From the IMG/VR virus record IMGVR_UViG_3300036791_000143, positions 1-20,129 of that record: a stretch of DNA of 20,129 nt; one strand, written 5' to 3'. Of the stretch, positions 1 to 7,534 are shown piece by piece. The notes below the pieces were generated by a model that was given only the letters and a program-made list of their open reading frames with translations, ran no database searches and was not told the origin of the DNA. Source of the DNA: a virus. The translations under genes were made by a program, and so were the position numbers. Every line of letters starts with the position of its first letter. The first letter of the stretch is position 1.

Positions 1-1
1 C

Positions 2-61
2 CTGAACGTCGCCGGCGCCGACCTGCTGCAAGCCGAAGTGACCCTGATCATCCACATGTAG
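2..61 (+). CDS. C-terminal end of a head-tail connector or tail terminator gene (partial)
   Basis: Only the last 19 codons are inside the window, in the frame starting at base 2, ending LIIHM and a TAG stop at 59-61. The stop lies 11 bases before the start of the major tail gene, and the intervening AGGAG serves that gene. In siphovirus order the gene before the major tail protein is usually a tail terminator or head-tail connector, so this is the positional guess. The fragment is too short to recognise by sequence. Confidence 0.55.
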   Translation: MNVAGADLLQAEVTLIIHM

Positions 62-72
62 GAGACCCCGCC

Positions 73-765
73 ATGTCCATCGACACCATCGACACCCCGC
101 CCGAGGTGAGCCTCACCGCTGCCGGCGACCCGACCCCGCCGACCGCCAACCCGCTGATCCTGAACGACGCCTATTTCGAGCTCGGTGGCGTGAACCTCCG
201 CTGCTTAGTGCAGCATTTGGAGGTATCACCGGAGAACAAACCGGTCACGATTACCTCCTTTTGCGCCGAAACGGACTACCCGGGAGTGACAAAATGGCAT
301 CTCCGGGTTACCTTCTATCAGAGTTTCGATGTGGGGGCGGTGTTCGCCACGCTGCAAGCTGCCTACAACAGCTACGTCGCCAACGGGACGACCGTGAACT
401 TCAAGGCCCGGCCGTACTCGTCCCGGGTCGCGTCGGCGAACAATCCGATCATCTCCGGGCAGGCCATACCGCAGCCGTTCGACTATCTGATAGGCGACGC
501 CGGGGCGGCCAGCACCGTCCCCATAGACTGGAACCTCACCTCCTTCCCGACCGTCGACACCGGGGCGGTCACCGCCGTCGGGGCGACCGCCGGCTCCCCC
601 GGGTTCTACACCCCGTCGGGGGCGTCGACGCCGGCGAACCTGGCCGCCCTCACCGGGATCACCGCCACCCCGGCGACGGCGTGGGCGGTCGGCCAGTATG
701 TGATCACCGCCGACCTGCTCGCCAACCACTGGTCCGGGTCGGCGTGGGTGGCCGGGAAGGCCTGA
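73..765 (+). CDS. Major tail (tube) protein
   Basis: A 230-residue protein that probably forms the stacked rings of the tail tube. The core (about residues 25-165) alternates beta strands with a short helical segment, as expected for tail tube proteins. The last 55 residues look like a separate Gly/Ala/Thr-rich appendage ending in an HWSGSAWVAG-type motif, which would decorate the tube surface. The ATG at 73 has AGGAG about eight bases upstream. It sits between a connector-type gene and an HK97-gp10-like gene, ahead of the tail chaperones, which is the normal place for the tube gene. Bases about 200-330 are visibly less GC-rich than the rest of the gene. The call rests mainly on position and architecture. 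Confidence 0.7.
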   Translation: MSIDTIDTPPEVSLTAAGDPTPPTANPLILNDAYFELGGVNLRCLVQHLEVSPENKPVTITSFCAETDYPGVTKWHLRVTFYQSFDVGAVFATLQAAYNSYVANGTTVNFKARPYSSRVASANNPIISGQAIPQPFDYLIGDAGAASTVPIDWNLTSFPTVDTGAVTAVGATAGSPGFYTPSGASTPANLAALTGITATPATAWAVGQYVITADLLANHWSGSAWVAGKA

Positions 766-766
766 C

Positions 767-1252
767 ATGGCGCAGCAGGCGCAGGCGTCGATCGTCGGCA
801 TAAAGGCGCTCATGCGCGACGTGGACAAGCAGTGCAAGGACGAGCGGTCCCTGCTGTTCGCGGCCATGAAGAAAGCCGGGTATGCGGCGGTGGCGCCGAT
901 CGTGCCGGCCGTGCGCGGCGCCCTCCCGCACTCCGACGCGCCGGGCGGCCACTGGCACCGCCCGGGCGCCCTGTCGACCTCGGTGCGGGCCTCGGCGTAC
1001 CGGTCGGGGGCGGCCGTGCGGATGGGCTCGAAGGCCGTGAGCTACGCCGGCTGGGTCGACTTCGGCGGCCGTCGCAGCCGCCCGCATCTGACGGAACGGC
1101 CGTACGTGCAGAACGGCCGGTACCTCTTCCCGGCCGCCCGAGCCCACGCGGCGCGCGCCGCCGAGGAGTACGTCAAGGCGATCAACGACACGTTCGGGAA
1201 GACGGCCGTGTGGACCAACGCCACCGCCACCCCGGAGGCCGTCCATGACTGA
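767..1252 (+). CDS. HK97-gp10-like tail completion/minor virion protein
   Basis: A 161-residue protein resembling the HK97-gp10-like family, small virion proteins at or near the head-tail junction. The recognisable part is the middle and end: a basic N-terminal helix region, then a SYAGWVDFGG segment near residues 90-100, followed by RPYVQNGRYLFPAARA. This matches the family pattern of a YA-x-x-v-x-FG strand and a late RPYL-x-PA helix start. It starts one base after the stop of the tube gene, with AAGG upstream, and its end overlaps the tail chaperone by eight bases, so the three genes are probably translated together. Family genes often precede the tube gene; here it follows, which makes the exact role less certain. 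Confidence 0.6.
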   Translation: MAQQAQASIVGIKALMRDVDKQCKDERSLLFAAMKKAGYAAVAPIVPAVRGALPHSDAPGGHWHRPGALSTSVRASAYRSGAAVRMGSKAVSYAGWVDFGGRRSRPHLTERPYVQNGRYLFPAARAHAARAAEEYVKAINDTFGKTAVWTNATATPEAVHD

Positions 1253-1583
1253 CGACGCCCTCCCCGACCTGATGGCCGGCGCCGATCTCGGCCCGCTGCC
1301 CGACATGATCGAGGTGACCCAATCGTTCATCGCCCGGCTGCCGTCGCAGCGGATCATCGACCTGTTGAAACGGCTGGAGCCGGACATGAAGTTCGGGGAG
1401 CTGATGGAGGATCAGCCGCCCCGCATGATCGCCTTCCGGGCGCTCCTGCGGGACCATCCGCGCCGGGACCCGGCCAGCCTGTGGCTCCACGCCTACGACG
1501 TGGAGGTGGCCATCGCCCCGGCCGACCCTTTCTCGCCGAACGGGCAGACGGCGTCGCCAGCCTCTGCGCCTACTATCACCTGA
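1245..1583 (+). CDS. Tail assembly chaperone, short (unshifted) product
   Basis: A 112-residue product equivalent to lambda gpG. Such proteins bind the tape measure protein and keep it soluble while the tube assembles; they are not in the finished virion. It is rich in acidic and hydrophobic helices (for example ITQSFIARLPS-like and IDLLKRLEP segments). It lies immediately upstream of the tape measure gene, and its reading frame runs into a second overlapping frame through a canonical slippery heptamer, which is the hallmark of this gene. The last 16 residues after the slippery site (SPNGQTASPASAPTIT) are low complexity, as expected for an unshifted tail. The start overlaps the preceding gene by eight bases. 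Confidence 0.85.
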   Translation: MTDDALPDLMAGADLGPLPDMIEVTQSFIARLPSQRIIDLLKRLEPDMKFGELMEDQPPRMIAFRALLRDHPRRDPASLWLHAYDVEVAIAPADPFSPNGQTASPASAPTIT

Positions 1584-1696
1584 CCCCGACGGCCGTGGAC
1601 GACCTTGACGACGAGATCTTCGCGGCGATGATCCGGCACATGCAACGGGAGGCGGCCGCCATCGCGGCCGCCAACGCCAAGCTCCCGAGGCGCTAG
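1245..1696 (+). CDS. Tail assembly chaperone, -1 frameshift fusion product
   Basis: The G-T type fusion of about 150 residues. Ribosomes read 96 codons from 1245, slip back one base on CCCTTTC at 1526-1532, and continue in the other frame from 1532 to the TAG at 1694-1696. This adds 54 residues that include LTPTAVDDLDDEIFAAM and a helical Arg/Ala-rich end. The second frame has no good independent start or ribosome site, but encodes a plausible helical domain, which supports expression by frameshifting. The T part in lambda binds the tube protein and brings it to the tape measure complex. The stop is directly followed by the ATG of the tape measure gene. Coordinates span both frames, so a naive translation will not give this product. 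Confidence 0.85.
1526..1532 (+). promoter_or_regulatory. -1 ribosomal frameshift site (CCCTTTC)
   Basis: The heptamer reads C CCT TTC in the zero frame (Asp-Pro-Phe codons at 1524-1532). It fits the X-XXY-YYZ rule, with XXX=CCC, YYY=TTT and Z=C. After a -1 slip both tRNAs can re-pair as CCC and TTT. It lies 51 bases before the zero-frame stop and at the join between the G and T parts of the tail chaperone. Confidence 0.85.
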
Positions 1697-3550
1697 ATGG
1701 CCGGCCCGTCGATCGTCGTCCGGGTCCTCGGCGACCTCACCGGCCTGGCCAAGTCGATCGTCGACGCCGGCGCCAAGGGGGCGGCCGCCGCCAAGGGCCT
1801 CCACGAGACGTTCTCGACGACCCTGAACGCCCTGAACCAGACGGGCGTCCTCGGCCCGTTCGGCGCCGCCCTGGACGGCATCGACACCGCCTTAGACCAG
1901 GTGGCCAAGCATGCCAAGGAGGTCGGCCCGGCGCTGATCGGCGCTGGTGGCGCCCTCGCCGGCATCGGCGTCGGCCTGTCCGCGGTCGGCTCCGCCGATC
2001 AGGCCGCCCACCAGCAGCTGCAGGCGTCGGTGGCCGCCACCGGCAAGTCGTATGACGACTACTCGAAGCAGGTCGACCAGGCGGTCAAGCATCAGGAGAA
2101 GTTTGGGAACACCGCCGCCCAGACCGACGACGCCCTCCGGGTCCTGACCCAGGCGACCGGCGACCCGGCGAAGGCGTTGGGCCTGCTGAACACCGCCTCC
2201 GACCTGGCGGCCGCCAAGCATGAATCCCTGGGCACGGCCGCCACCCAGGTCGGCAAGGTCTACAACGGCAACACCAAGCTGCTGAAGGAGTACGGCATCC
2301 AGGTCGGCAAGACGACCACGGCCACGCAAAGCCATTCGGCGGTCACGCAACTGTCGGCCAAGGTCCAGGGTCAGGCGGCCGCGGCGTCGGACACGTTCGG
2401 CGGGAAGATGCGCGAGCTGAAGGCGAAGGTGGAGGACACGGCCGCCAGCCTCGGCCAGAAGTACGGGCCGGCCATCACCGCCGCCGGCGCCGGCATGACC
2501 ATCTTCGGCGGGCTGGTGTCGGCCGCCCCGGGCGCCTTGAAAGCGTTACAGGGCGCGGCCGAGGGTGTCCAGAAAGGCTTCAAGTTGCTCACCGGCGCCA
2601 CCGAGGCCATGTCGGCCGCCGAGGACGCCGCCGCGGTGTCGGAGGGGGCCGCCCTGTGGCCGCTCCTCCTCATCGCGGTGGCCGTCGCCGCCCTGGTCGC
2701 CGTCGGCTACCTGCTGTACAAGAACTGGGACAAGATCTGGGCGTTCATCAAGAAGATCATCAAAGACGTCTGGGACTGGATCAAGAACAACTGGCCGTAC
2801 CTGCTTGGCATTCTCCTCGGCCCGGTCGCCCTGGCGGCGGCCCTCATCTACAAGCATTGGCAGGACATCTGGGACGGCATCAAGAAGGTCTGGAACTGGC
2901 TGCAAACCGAATGGGCGAAGGTCTACGGCTTCCTGAAGCAGCCCGTCGAGGACGCCATCAACTGGATCGTCGGCGCCTGGAAGGCGGTTACCGACGCCGT
3001 CACCACCGTCATCAACTGGATACAACAACAGTTCGACAACATGGTGAATTGGTTCTCGCAACTGCCCGGCAAGATCGCCAATGTCGTGTCGAACCTGTGG
3101 CACGGCATCACCGACGGCGTGACCACCGCCATCAACTGGGTCGGCCAGCAGTGGGACGGCCTGATCAACACCATCTCCGGGCTGCCCGGCCGGATCGCCA
3201 ACGCCGCGTCGGGCATGTGGGACGGGATCACCGCCGCCTTCCGGGGGGCGGTCAACGCGCTGATCGACATTTGGAACGGCCTGCATTTCACGCTGCCGGC
3301 GATCAACTTCGGCCCGATCCATCTCGGCGGCGAGACCATCGGCGTCCCGTCCATCCCGCATCTCGCCCAGGGCGGGCTGATCACCGGCTCCGGGCTGGTC
3401 TACGCCCACGCCGGCGAGGCGATCACCCCGATCGACGCCATCCCCCGCGGCCCGGCGGTGGTCATCAACGACGCCCACTTCGCCACCGAGCTCGACGTCG
3501 ACGCCTTCCTCCGCCGGGCCGCCTGGATCGTCCAAACGAGAGGCATCTGA
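1697..3550 (+). CDS. Tail tape measure protein
   Basis: A 617-residue protein that sets tail length and is ejected with the DNA. It directly follows the frameshifted chaperone with no gap, the standard position. The N-terminal half is Ala/Gly/Lys-rich helix. Two strongly hydrophobic segments lie near residues 319-341 and 367-387, as usual for tape measures that insert in the membrane. Trp-rich repeats (WDWIKNNW, WDGIKKVWNWL and similar) follow, then two tandem 40-residue repeats at about 435-514. The C-terminus has a globular region with HLAQGGLI and GEAITPID. At roughly 0.15 nm per residue (known rule of thumb) the tail would be about 90 nm, short for a siphovirus. No peptidase or lytic transglycosylase motif is obvious. 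Confidence 0.9.
   Translation: MAGPSIVVRVLGDLTGLAKSIVDAGAKGAAAAKGLHETFSTTLNALNQTGVLGPFGAALDGIDTALDQVAKHAKEVGPALIGAGGALAGIGVGLSAVGSADQAAHQQLQASVAATGKSYDDYSKQVDQAVKHQEKFGNTAAQTDDALRVLTQATGDPAKALGLLNTASDLAAAKHESLGTAATQVGKVYNGNTKLLKEYGIQVGKTTTATQSHSAVTQLSAKVQGQAAAASDTFGGKMRELKAKVEDTAASLGQKYGPAITAAGAGMTIFGGLVSAAPGALKALQGAAEGVQKGFKLLTGATEAMSAAEDAAAVSEGAALWPLLLIAVAVAALVAVGYLLYKNWDKIWAFIKKIIKDVWDWIKNNWPYLLGILLGPVALAAALIYKHWQDIWDGIKKVWNWLQTEWAKVYGFLKQPVEDAINWIVGAWKAVTDAVTTVINWIQQQFDNMVNWFSQLPGKIANVVSNLWHGITDGVTTAINWVGQQWDGLINTISGLPGRIANAASGMWDGITAAFRGAVNALIDIWNGLHFTLPAINFGPIHLGGETIGVPSIPHLAQGGLITGSGLVYAHAGEAITPIDAIPRGPAVVINDAHFATELDVDAFLRRAAWIVQTRGI
2999..3238 (+). repeat. Two tandem 120 bp repeats within the tape measure gene
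   Basis: Units 2999-3118 and 3119-3238 encode 40-residue copies. Both begin VTT, then V/A-INW, then QQ followed by an aromatic, contain LPG(K/R)IAN, and end with a W-x-GIT motif (WHGITDG versus WDGITAA). The in-phase length means a copy-number change would alter tail length by one unit without breaking the frame. Confidence 0.75.
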
Positions 3551-3551
3551 C

Positions 3552-4451
3552 ATGGCCGGCTGCGTACGGACCGCCTGGCTCGACCTGTACGGCGACGGCA
3601 CCGTCACCATGCCATTGGAGAACCCGGCCGGCGGCTGGTTCTGCTCGTCCCTGGATCTCGGCTACCCGGCATCCCGGGAGGTGACCGCTAACCGCCCCGA
3701 CCAGGACGGCGTCGACGACCGCACCCGCTACATGGGCGGCCGGGTCGTGTCCGCCAATATCAGCGCCCTGGCCGGCGCCGGCGCCCGTATCGACGACGTG
3801 GCCGACAACTTCGGCCCGTACATGATCCCGTCCGCCCGGCCCGTCCTGCACTATGTCCTCGACCGGCCCGGCGCGGCCGAGCGGACCCTGACGTTACGAG
3901 GCTCCGGGTACGCCTGGGCGGTCGCCGGCGCCTACCAGCGCGACATTCAGCTGCAGTGGCTGGCCGCCGACCCGGTCGCCCGCGACCCGGCCACCCATGT
4001 GGTCACGGCCTGGATGGGGTCGCCGGGGGCGGCCGGCCGGACCTACCCGCTGACCTTCAACCGGGCCTACCCGCCGGCGGGTGGGGCGCCGATCACCGGG
4101 ATCATCTCCAGCCCCGGCGACATCGCCGTCCGGCCGCTCCTGCGGATCTACGGGCCGGTCACGGCCCCCGACATCCGCCTCGTCCCATCTGTCGGCCCGG
4201 CCTACGACGTGCGCTTCGTCGCCGGGTTCACCGTCGCCGGCGGCGACTGGGTCGACGTCGACACGGCCAACAAGACCGCCTACATCCGCGGCGACCCGAC
4301 CCGCAACGCCGTCACCTCGATCGACTGGGTGAACACCACCTGGCCGGTCCTGCCAGTCGCCCCCGCCCAGACCACCATGAACATGACCGGGTCGGGGGCG
4401 TCGTCGGTCACCCAGGTGCAGGCCATCTGGAACGACGGGTACCTCACATGA
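3552..4451 (+). CDS. Distal tail protein (Dit-like minor tail protein)
   Basis: A 299-residue protein in the first position after the tape measure, where siphoviruses encode the distal tail (Dit) ring that joins the tube to the baseplate. The sequence is rich in beta strands. An N-terminal region of about 160 residues includes RYMGGRVVSANISALAGAG, typical of the Dit N-terminal ring. A galectin-like second half has repeated strand motifs (RPLLRIYGPVTAPDIRL, WVDVDTANKTAYIRGDPTRN), the latter resembling the D-x-x-x-x-V-x-x-x-G-x segment of phage tail family proteins. The start follows the tape measure stop by one base. Its TGA overlaps the ATG of the next gene. No enzyme motif is seen. Confidence 0.75.
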   Translation: MAGCVRTAWLDLYGDGTVTMPLENPAGGWFCSSLDLGYPASREVTANRPDQDGVDDRTRYMGGRVVSANISALAGAGARIDDVADNFGPYMIPSARPVLHYVLDRPGAAERTLTLRGSGYAWAVAGAYQRDIQLQWLAADPVARDPATHVVTAWMGSPGAAGRTYPLTFNRAYPPAGGAPITGIISSPGDIAVRPLLRIYGPVTAPDIRLVPSVGPAYDVRFVAGFTVAGGDWVDVDTANKTAYIRGDPTRNAVTSIDWVNTTWPVLPVAPAQTTMNMTGSGASSVTQVQAIWNDGYLT

Positions 4452-5743
4452 CCGCCCCCGGCCGGCCGGGCGGCTACCCGATCCCCGCCGGGCGCGGCCG
4501 GTGGCGGCTCACCCTGCACCGCCGGACGTTCACCGTCCCCGGCGAGACCTGGACCCAGACGATCATCGCCGAACTCGGCGCCGCCAGAGGCCGCCAGCTC
4601 GACCAGACGTGGGACGCGGCCGCCCAGCTGACCTTCACCGTCGACGGTCACGACCCGGCCGCCGCCACCGTCGCCGAATTGCAGCACGACGTGTGCGCCT
4701 GGCGGTGGGATGACCGGACCGGCGCCGATGTGTGCGTCTTCCGGGGGGTGGTCGACCATTCCGAGGATCAGATCACCGAGCAGTCCCACACCGTCACCTT
4801 CGTCGCCCATGACTATCTGGCCATGATCGGCCGGCGGTTCCTGCTCGACTCCACCCAGGTGATCTTCACCGCCGTCGACGCCGACGCCCTGGCGGCCACG
4901 TTCGTCGCCCGGGCGAACGGGGCGGCCCTCGGGTTCACGCCCGGCTCGAACCTGCCGGTCGGCGTCGTCATCGTCGACGCCTCCGGCGCCACCCGCGCCC
5001 GCTCCGGGGTGCTGCGCGACCGGACGTACACGGGCGGCACGAACCTCGGGACCGCCCTCGACGATCTCGCCAAGGTCATCGGCGGGTTCGACTACGACAT
5101 CATCCCCGAGGCGCAGGCGGCCGACACGCTCACCGCCGTCGACCCGACCGGCGCCCTCCACCAGCTCGGCCCGGGCCTTGACGCCGTGCGGATCTTCTAC
5201 CCCGCCCAGGGCGTCACCCGGAATGACCTGGCGCTGGTGTACGGCTCGACGGTGTCGACGGTCACCCGGACGGTCGCCTCCGCCGACTACGCCAACTACA
5301 TCCGGGTGTTCGGGAACAACGCCAGCGCCGACCCGACGGCCGCCCAGCTGATCAGCACCGCCTCGAACAGCGACGCCTCCGCCGCCGCCGTCGGGTACTG
5401 GCCGAACGCCGACAACGCCGCCGACGTCGTCCTGGCCGCCACGCTCGACCAGCAGGCCGCCGGCGATCTCGCCCTGTCCGGCATCCTCATGCCGACGTAC
5501 ACCCTCGGCCTGCGCCCCGGCGCCTACAGCTGGGGCTACCCGCGGATGGGTGACAGCGTGCCGCTGATCATCGCCTCCGGCCGGCTGAACGTGAACAGCG
5601 CCGCCCGGGTCCTCGGCATCAGCTACGCCATCTCCGACGACGGCGGCGAGGACGTCACCCTCACCGTCGGCCGGCCGTTGCAGACGCTGGCGAAGCTGTT
5701 CACCGGCTCCCGCAAGGATGTCAACGCCCTGGCCCGCAGATAA
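4448..5743 (+). CDS. Tail hub / tail-associated (Tal-like) minor tail protein
   Basis: A 431-residue protein starting at the ATG overlapping the stop of the Dit-like gene (ATGA). The frame stays open far upstream, but that extension is only a shadow of the previous gene. Position after Dit and an all-beta N-terminal half suggest the gp27-like baseplate hub, comparable to the Siphovirus Gp37-like family of actinophages. Supporting segments are FRGVVDHSEDQI and FVAHDYLAMIGRR near residues 95-130, which look like the hub domain's strand-turn-strand, and a C-terminal YPRMGDSVPLII...VNSAARVLGISYAIS region typical of such proteins. No peptidase or glycosidase motif is visible. AAGGA for the next gene lies just after its stop. 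Confidence 0.7.
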   Translation: MTAPGRPGGYPIPAGRGRWRLTLHRRTFTVPGETWTQTIIAELGAARGRQLDQTWDAAAQLTFTVDGHDPAAATVAELQHDVCAWRWDDRTGADVCVFRGVVDHSEDQITEQSHTVTFVAHDYLAMIGRRFLLDSTQVIFTAVDADALAATFVARANGAALGFTPGSNLPVGVVIVDASGATRARSGVLRDRTYTGGTNLGTALDDLAKVIGGFDYDIIPEAQAADTLTAVDPTGALHQLGPGLDAVRIFYPAQGVTRNDLALVYGSTVSTVTRTVASADYANYIRVFGNNASADPTAAQLISTASNSDASAAAVGYWPNADNAADVVLAATLDQQAAGDLALSGILMPTYTLGLRPGAYSWGYPRMGDSVPLIIASGRLNVNSAARVLGISYAISDDGGEDVTLTVGRPLQTLAKLFTGSRKDVNALARR

Positions 5744-5754
5744 GGACCCGCACC

Positions 5755-6642
5755 ATGACCCGCTACACCCCCCTGTGGTTACAGCAAGGCTCCTACGCCG
5801 CCTCCGTCGACCGGCGCCTCGTCGGCGCCCTCTGGCCCGCCCCGGCGTCGGCCGGCTGCGCCGTCACGGCAGCGTCGGGGATGGCCGTCAACGTCGCCGC
5901 CGGCCAGGTGGCCGTCCCGTCGCAGAACAGCACCGGCTCCACGCTGTGCACCAGCGACGCCGTCGAGCCGGTCACCATCACGGCCGCCCCCGGATCCGGG
6001 ACGAACCGGATCGACGTGATCATCTGCCAGCCGCGCGGCAACGACCTCGACGGCGGGACCAACAATGATTTCCTGTTCACGGTGGTGACCGGCACCCCGG
6101 CCGCCAGTCCGACGGTGCCGGCCACCCCGGCCGGGGCGGTCGCCCTCGCCCAGATCCTCGTCCCGGGCGGGTCCGCCAACGTCATCGCCGGGAACATCAC
6201 CGACGTCCGCCCCGGCAATCTGCTGGTCCCCGCGGCGGTGCCGAACAGCTACCCGCGGGGATTCATCAACGCCAACACCGGCCCGGCCGGCACGACCAAC
6301 TTCAGTGGCATCGCCTCGGCGGTGGCCATCAACTCGGCCGTCGTCGCCGGCCGGCGGTATGTGATCACCGCCGGCATCAACGGGCAGATCGTCACCGCCG
6401 CCGCCGGCGTCGTGATCCGCATCCGCGACGACGTCGGCGTCGACACGTTCCTGTGGAACGGCACCGGGGTCACCATGCCGGTCGCGGCGGCGCTGATCGC
6501 CAACGGCACCGCCCTGTTCACCGCCGGCACCACCAAGCTGGCCACGTTCAGCCTGATGGTCAACGTCGCCACCGGCACCGGCGCCTACCAGGTGGGCGCC
6601 AACGGCGGGTACATCTTCGTCGAGGACATCGGCACCGGATGA
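5755..6642 (+). CDS. Upper baseplate / minor tail protein, probable receptor-binding component
   Basis: A 295-residue protein beginning MTRYTPLWLQQGSYAASVDR, an N-terminus seen on minor tail proteins of actinophages that attach to the baseplate. The first 150 residues contain GMAVNVAAGQVAVP, TNRIDVIICQPRGND and PAGAVALAQILVP, the pattern of a conserved baseplate-attachment domain. The rest (from about 160) is a Gly/Ala/Val/Thr-rich beta region that may carry the host-contact function. The start has AAGGA upstream. It is the last structural gene before lysis. No collagen repeats are present here, unlike the fibre at 16799. The precise role is inferred from position and composition. Confidence 0.65.
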   Translation: MTRYTPLWLQQGSYAASVDRRLVGALWPAPASAGCAVTAASGMAVNVAAGQVAVPSQNSTGSTLCTSDAVEPVTITAAPGSGTNRIDVIICQPRGNDLDGGTNNDFLFTVVTGTPAASPTVPATPAGAVALAQILVPGGSANVIAGNITDVRPGNLLVPAAVPNSYPRGFINANTGPAGTTNFSGIASAVAINSAVVAGRRYVITAGINGQIVTAAAGVVIRIRDDVGVDTFLWNGTGVTMPVAAALIANGTALFTAGTTKLATFSLMVNVATGTGAYQVGANGGYIFVEDIGTG

Positions 6643-6652
6643 GGAGACACCA

Positions 6653-6742
6653 TTGACCACCACCCAGACCATCGTCCTGCTCGTCGAGGTCGGCGTCATC
6701 GCCGCCTACGCCCTCCTCCGGATCATCGGCATCCGAACGTGA
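6653..6742 (+). CDS. Very small membrane protein next to the endolysin
   Basis: A 29-residue ORF with a TTG start preceded by GAGGAG about six bases upstream. After TTTQ, one hydrophobic stretch (TIVLLVEVGVIAAYALL) could span the membrane, followed by a basic Arg and a short tail ending RT. Its TGA overlaps the GTG start of the endolysin (GTGA), so it would be translationally coupled to lysis. It could be a small holin-like or pinholin-like protein, or a leader that couples endolysin translation. The good ribosome site and perfect fit between neighbours are the evidence; there is no family recognition. Confidence 0.5.
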   Translation: MTTTQTIVLLVEVGVIAAYALLRIIGIRT

Positions 6743-7530
6743 CGGTCTGCCCGTTCGCCACCTGGAAGCCGATCGTGGGTAACCACGGCGGGGCCATGGC
6801 CGGCCATCTCGGCCTGATCCTCCACGTCCAGCAGGGCAACAACAGCCTGTCCGGCTGGTTCAACAACCCGGCCGCCGGGGCGAGCTCCACCTGGTGGGTG
6901 TCGAAATCCGGGGCGCTCGAGCAGTACGTCGACGCCGACGTCGAAGCCTGGGCGCAGGGGGCCGGGAACGCCACCTACAACAGCGTGGAGACCGAAGGGT
7001 ACGTCGAGGAGCCGCTGACCGACGCCGCCGAGGCCATGCTGGCCCGGCTGTACGCCTGGGGGGCTGACACCTACGCCTGGGCCGACCGCCTCGCCGAGGC
7101 GCCCGGCGCCCACGGCTTCGGCTGGCACGGCATGGGCGGCGCCGCCTGGGGCGGCCATGTCGCCTGCCCCGGCGATCTCCGCAAGGACCGCCGCCAGCCC
7201 ATCCTCGACACCGCCTTCGCCTCGTCGGCGCCGACACCCCCCGAGCTCCCGGAGGTTTCCGACATGATCGCCCCGCCCTGCGTGTTCAACATGGACGACG
7301 GCTCCCAGCAGGTCTTCTACGTCGACGGCGGCGGCCGGCTCCGCCACCACTACTGGCAGGCCGGCCGGGCCTGGGTCGGCGAGTCCCTCTCCGCCGGCTG
7401 GGACCCCGACTCCGGCCTGGCCGCCGCCCGGAACGATCAGGGCACCTGGCAGGTGTGGGGCGTCCTCGCCGACGGCGACAACGTCCAGTGCTACTGGTCG
7501 GGCCGGGCCTGGGTCACCCAACCCCTCTGA
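6739..7530 (+). CDS. Endolysin: N-acetylmuramoyl-L-alanine amidase (amidase_2 / PGRP type)
   Basis: A 263-residue enzyme that cuts the amide bond between MurNAc and the peptide stem at the end of infection. The catalytic domain covers about residues 1-160. It contains ILHVQQG with H29, a SSTWWVSKSGALEQYV strand pair typical of amidase_2, and a C-terminal WHGMGG...GGHVACPG block with H130, H140 and C143; H29, one of the later His and C143 are the expected zinc ligands. A linker (about 161-180) rich in Pro and Ser follows. The C-terminal domain (about 181-263) has two Trp-rich repeats about 47 residues apart (QVFYVD...HYWQAGRAW and QVWGVL...CYWSGRAW), perhaps a wall-carbohydrate binding module. 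The GTG start overlaps the stop of the small membrane ORF. Confidence 0.9.
   Translation: MTVCPFATWKPIVGNHGGAMAGHLGLILHVQQGNNSLSGWFNNPAAGASSTWWVSKSGALEQYVDADVEAWAQGAGNATYNSVETEGYVEEPLTDAAEAMLARLYAWGADTYAWADRLAEAPGAHGFGWHGMGGAAWGGHVACPGDLRKDRRQPILDTAFASSAPTPPELPEVSDMIAPPCVFNMDDGSQQVFYVDGGGRLRHHYWQAGRAWVGESLSAGWDPDSGLAAARNDQGTWQVWGVLADGDNVQCYWSGRAWVTQPL
7264..7530 (+). CDS. Possible internal-start product: free C-terminal domain of the endolysin
   Basis: Inside the endolysin gene, a perfect GGAGG at 7251-7255 stands eight bases before the in-frame ATG at 7264 (Met176). This is exactly at the linker between the amidase and the C-terminal repeats. Translation from here would give an 88-residue protein made only of the Trp-rich binding domain. 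Some endolysins are known to produce such a separate binding subunit from an internal start, giving multimeric enzymes (for example enterococcal phage Lys170). Whether this one is used is inference from the site's strength and placement. Confidence 0.4.
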   Translation: MIAPPCVFNMDDGSQQVFYVDGGGRLRHHYWQAGRAWVGESLSAGWDPDSGLAAARNDQGTWQVWGVLADGDNVQCYWSGRAWVTQPL

Positions 7531-7534
7531 GCCG

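Noticed and set aside
48-56. DnaA-box-like TCATCCACA in the first partial gene
   Set aside because: A lone one-mismatch site in coding DNA with no cluster around it; such single near-matches are expected by chance.
1481-1696. Independent 71-codon gene after the chaperone
   Set aside because: No ribosome site, its first part is an Arg/Gly shadow, and the useful part joins the upstream frame precisely through the slippery heptamer.
2546-3610. Long minus-strand ORF opposite the tape measure (354 codons) and similar ones elsewhere
   Set aside because: Asp/Val/Gly/Arg-rich antisense shadow without motifs or ribosome site; the plus strand holds a clear gene.
3956-4447. Long upstream extension of the hub-gene frame (164 extra codons)
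   Set aside because: It lies fully within the Dit-like gene in another frame and is Arg/Pro/Gly-rich, the usual shadow in GC-rich DNA; the ATGA overlap start at 4448 fits better.
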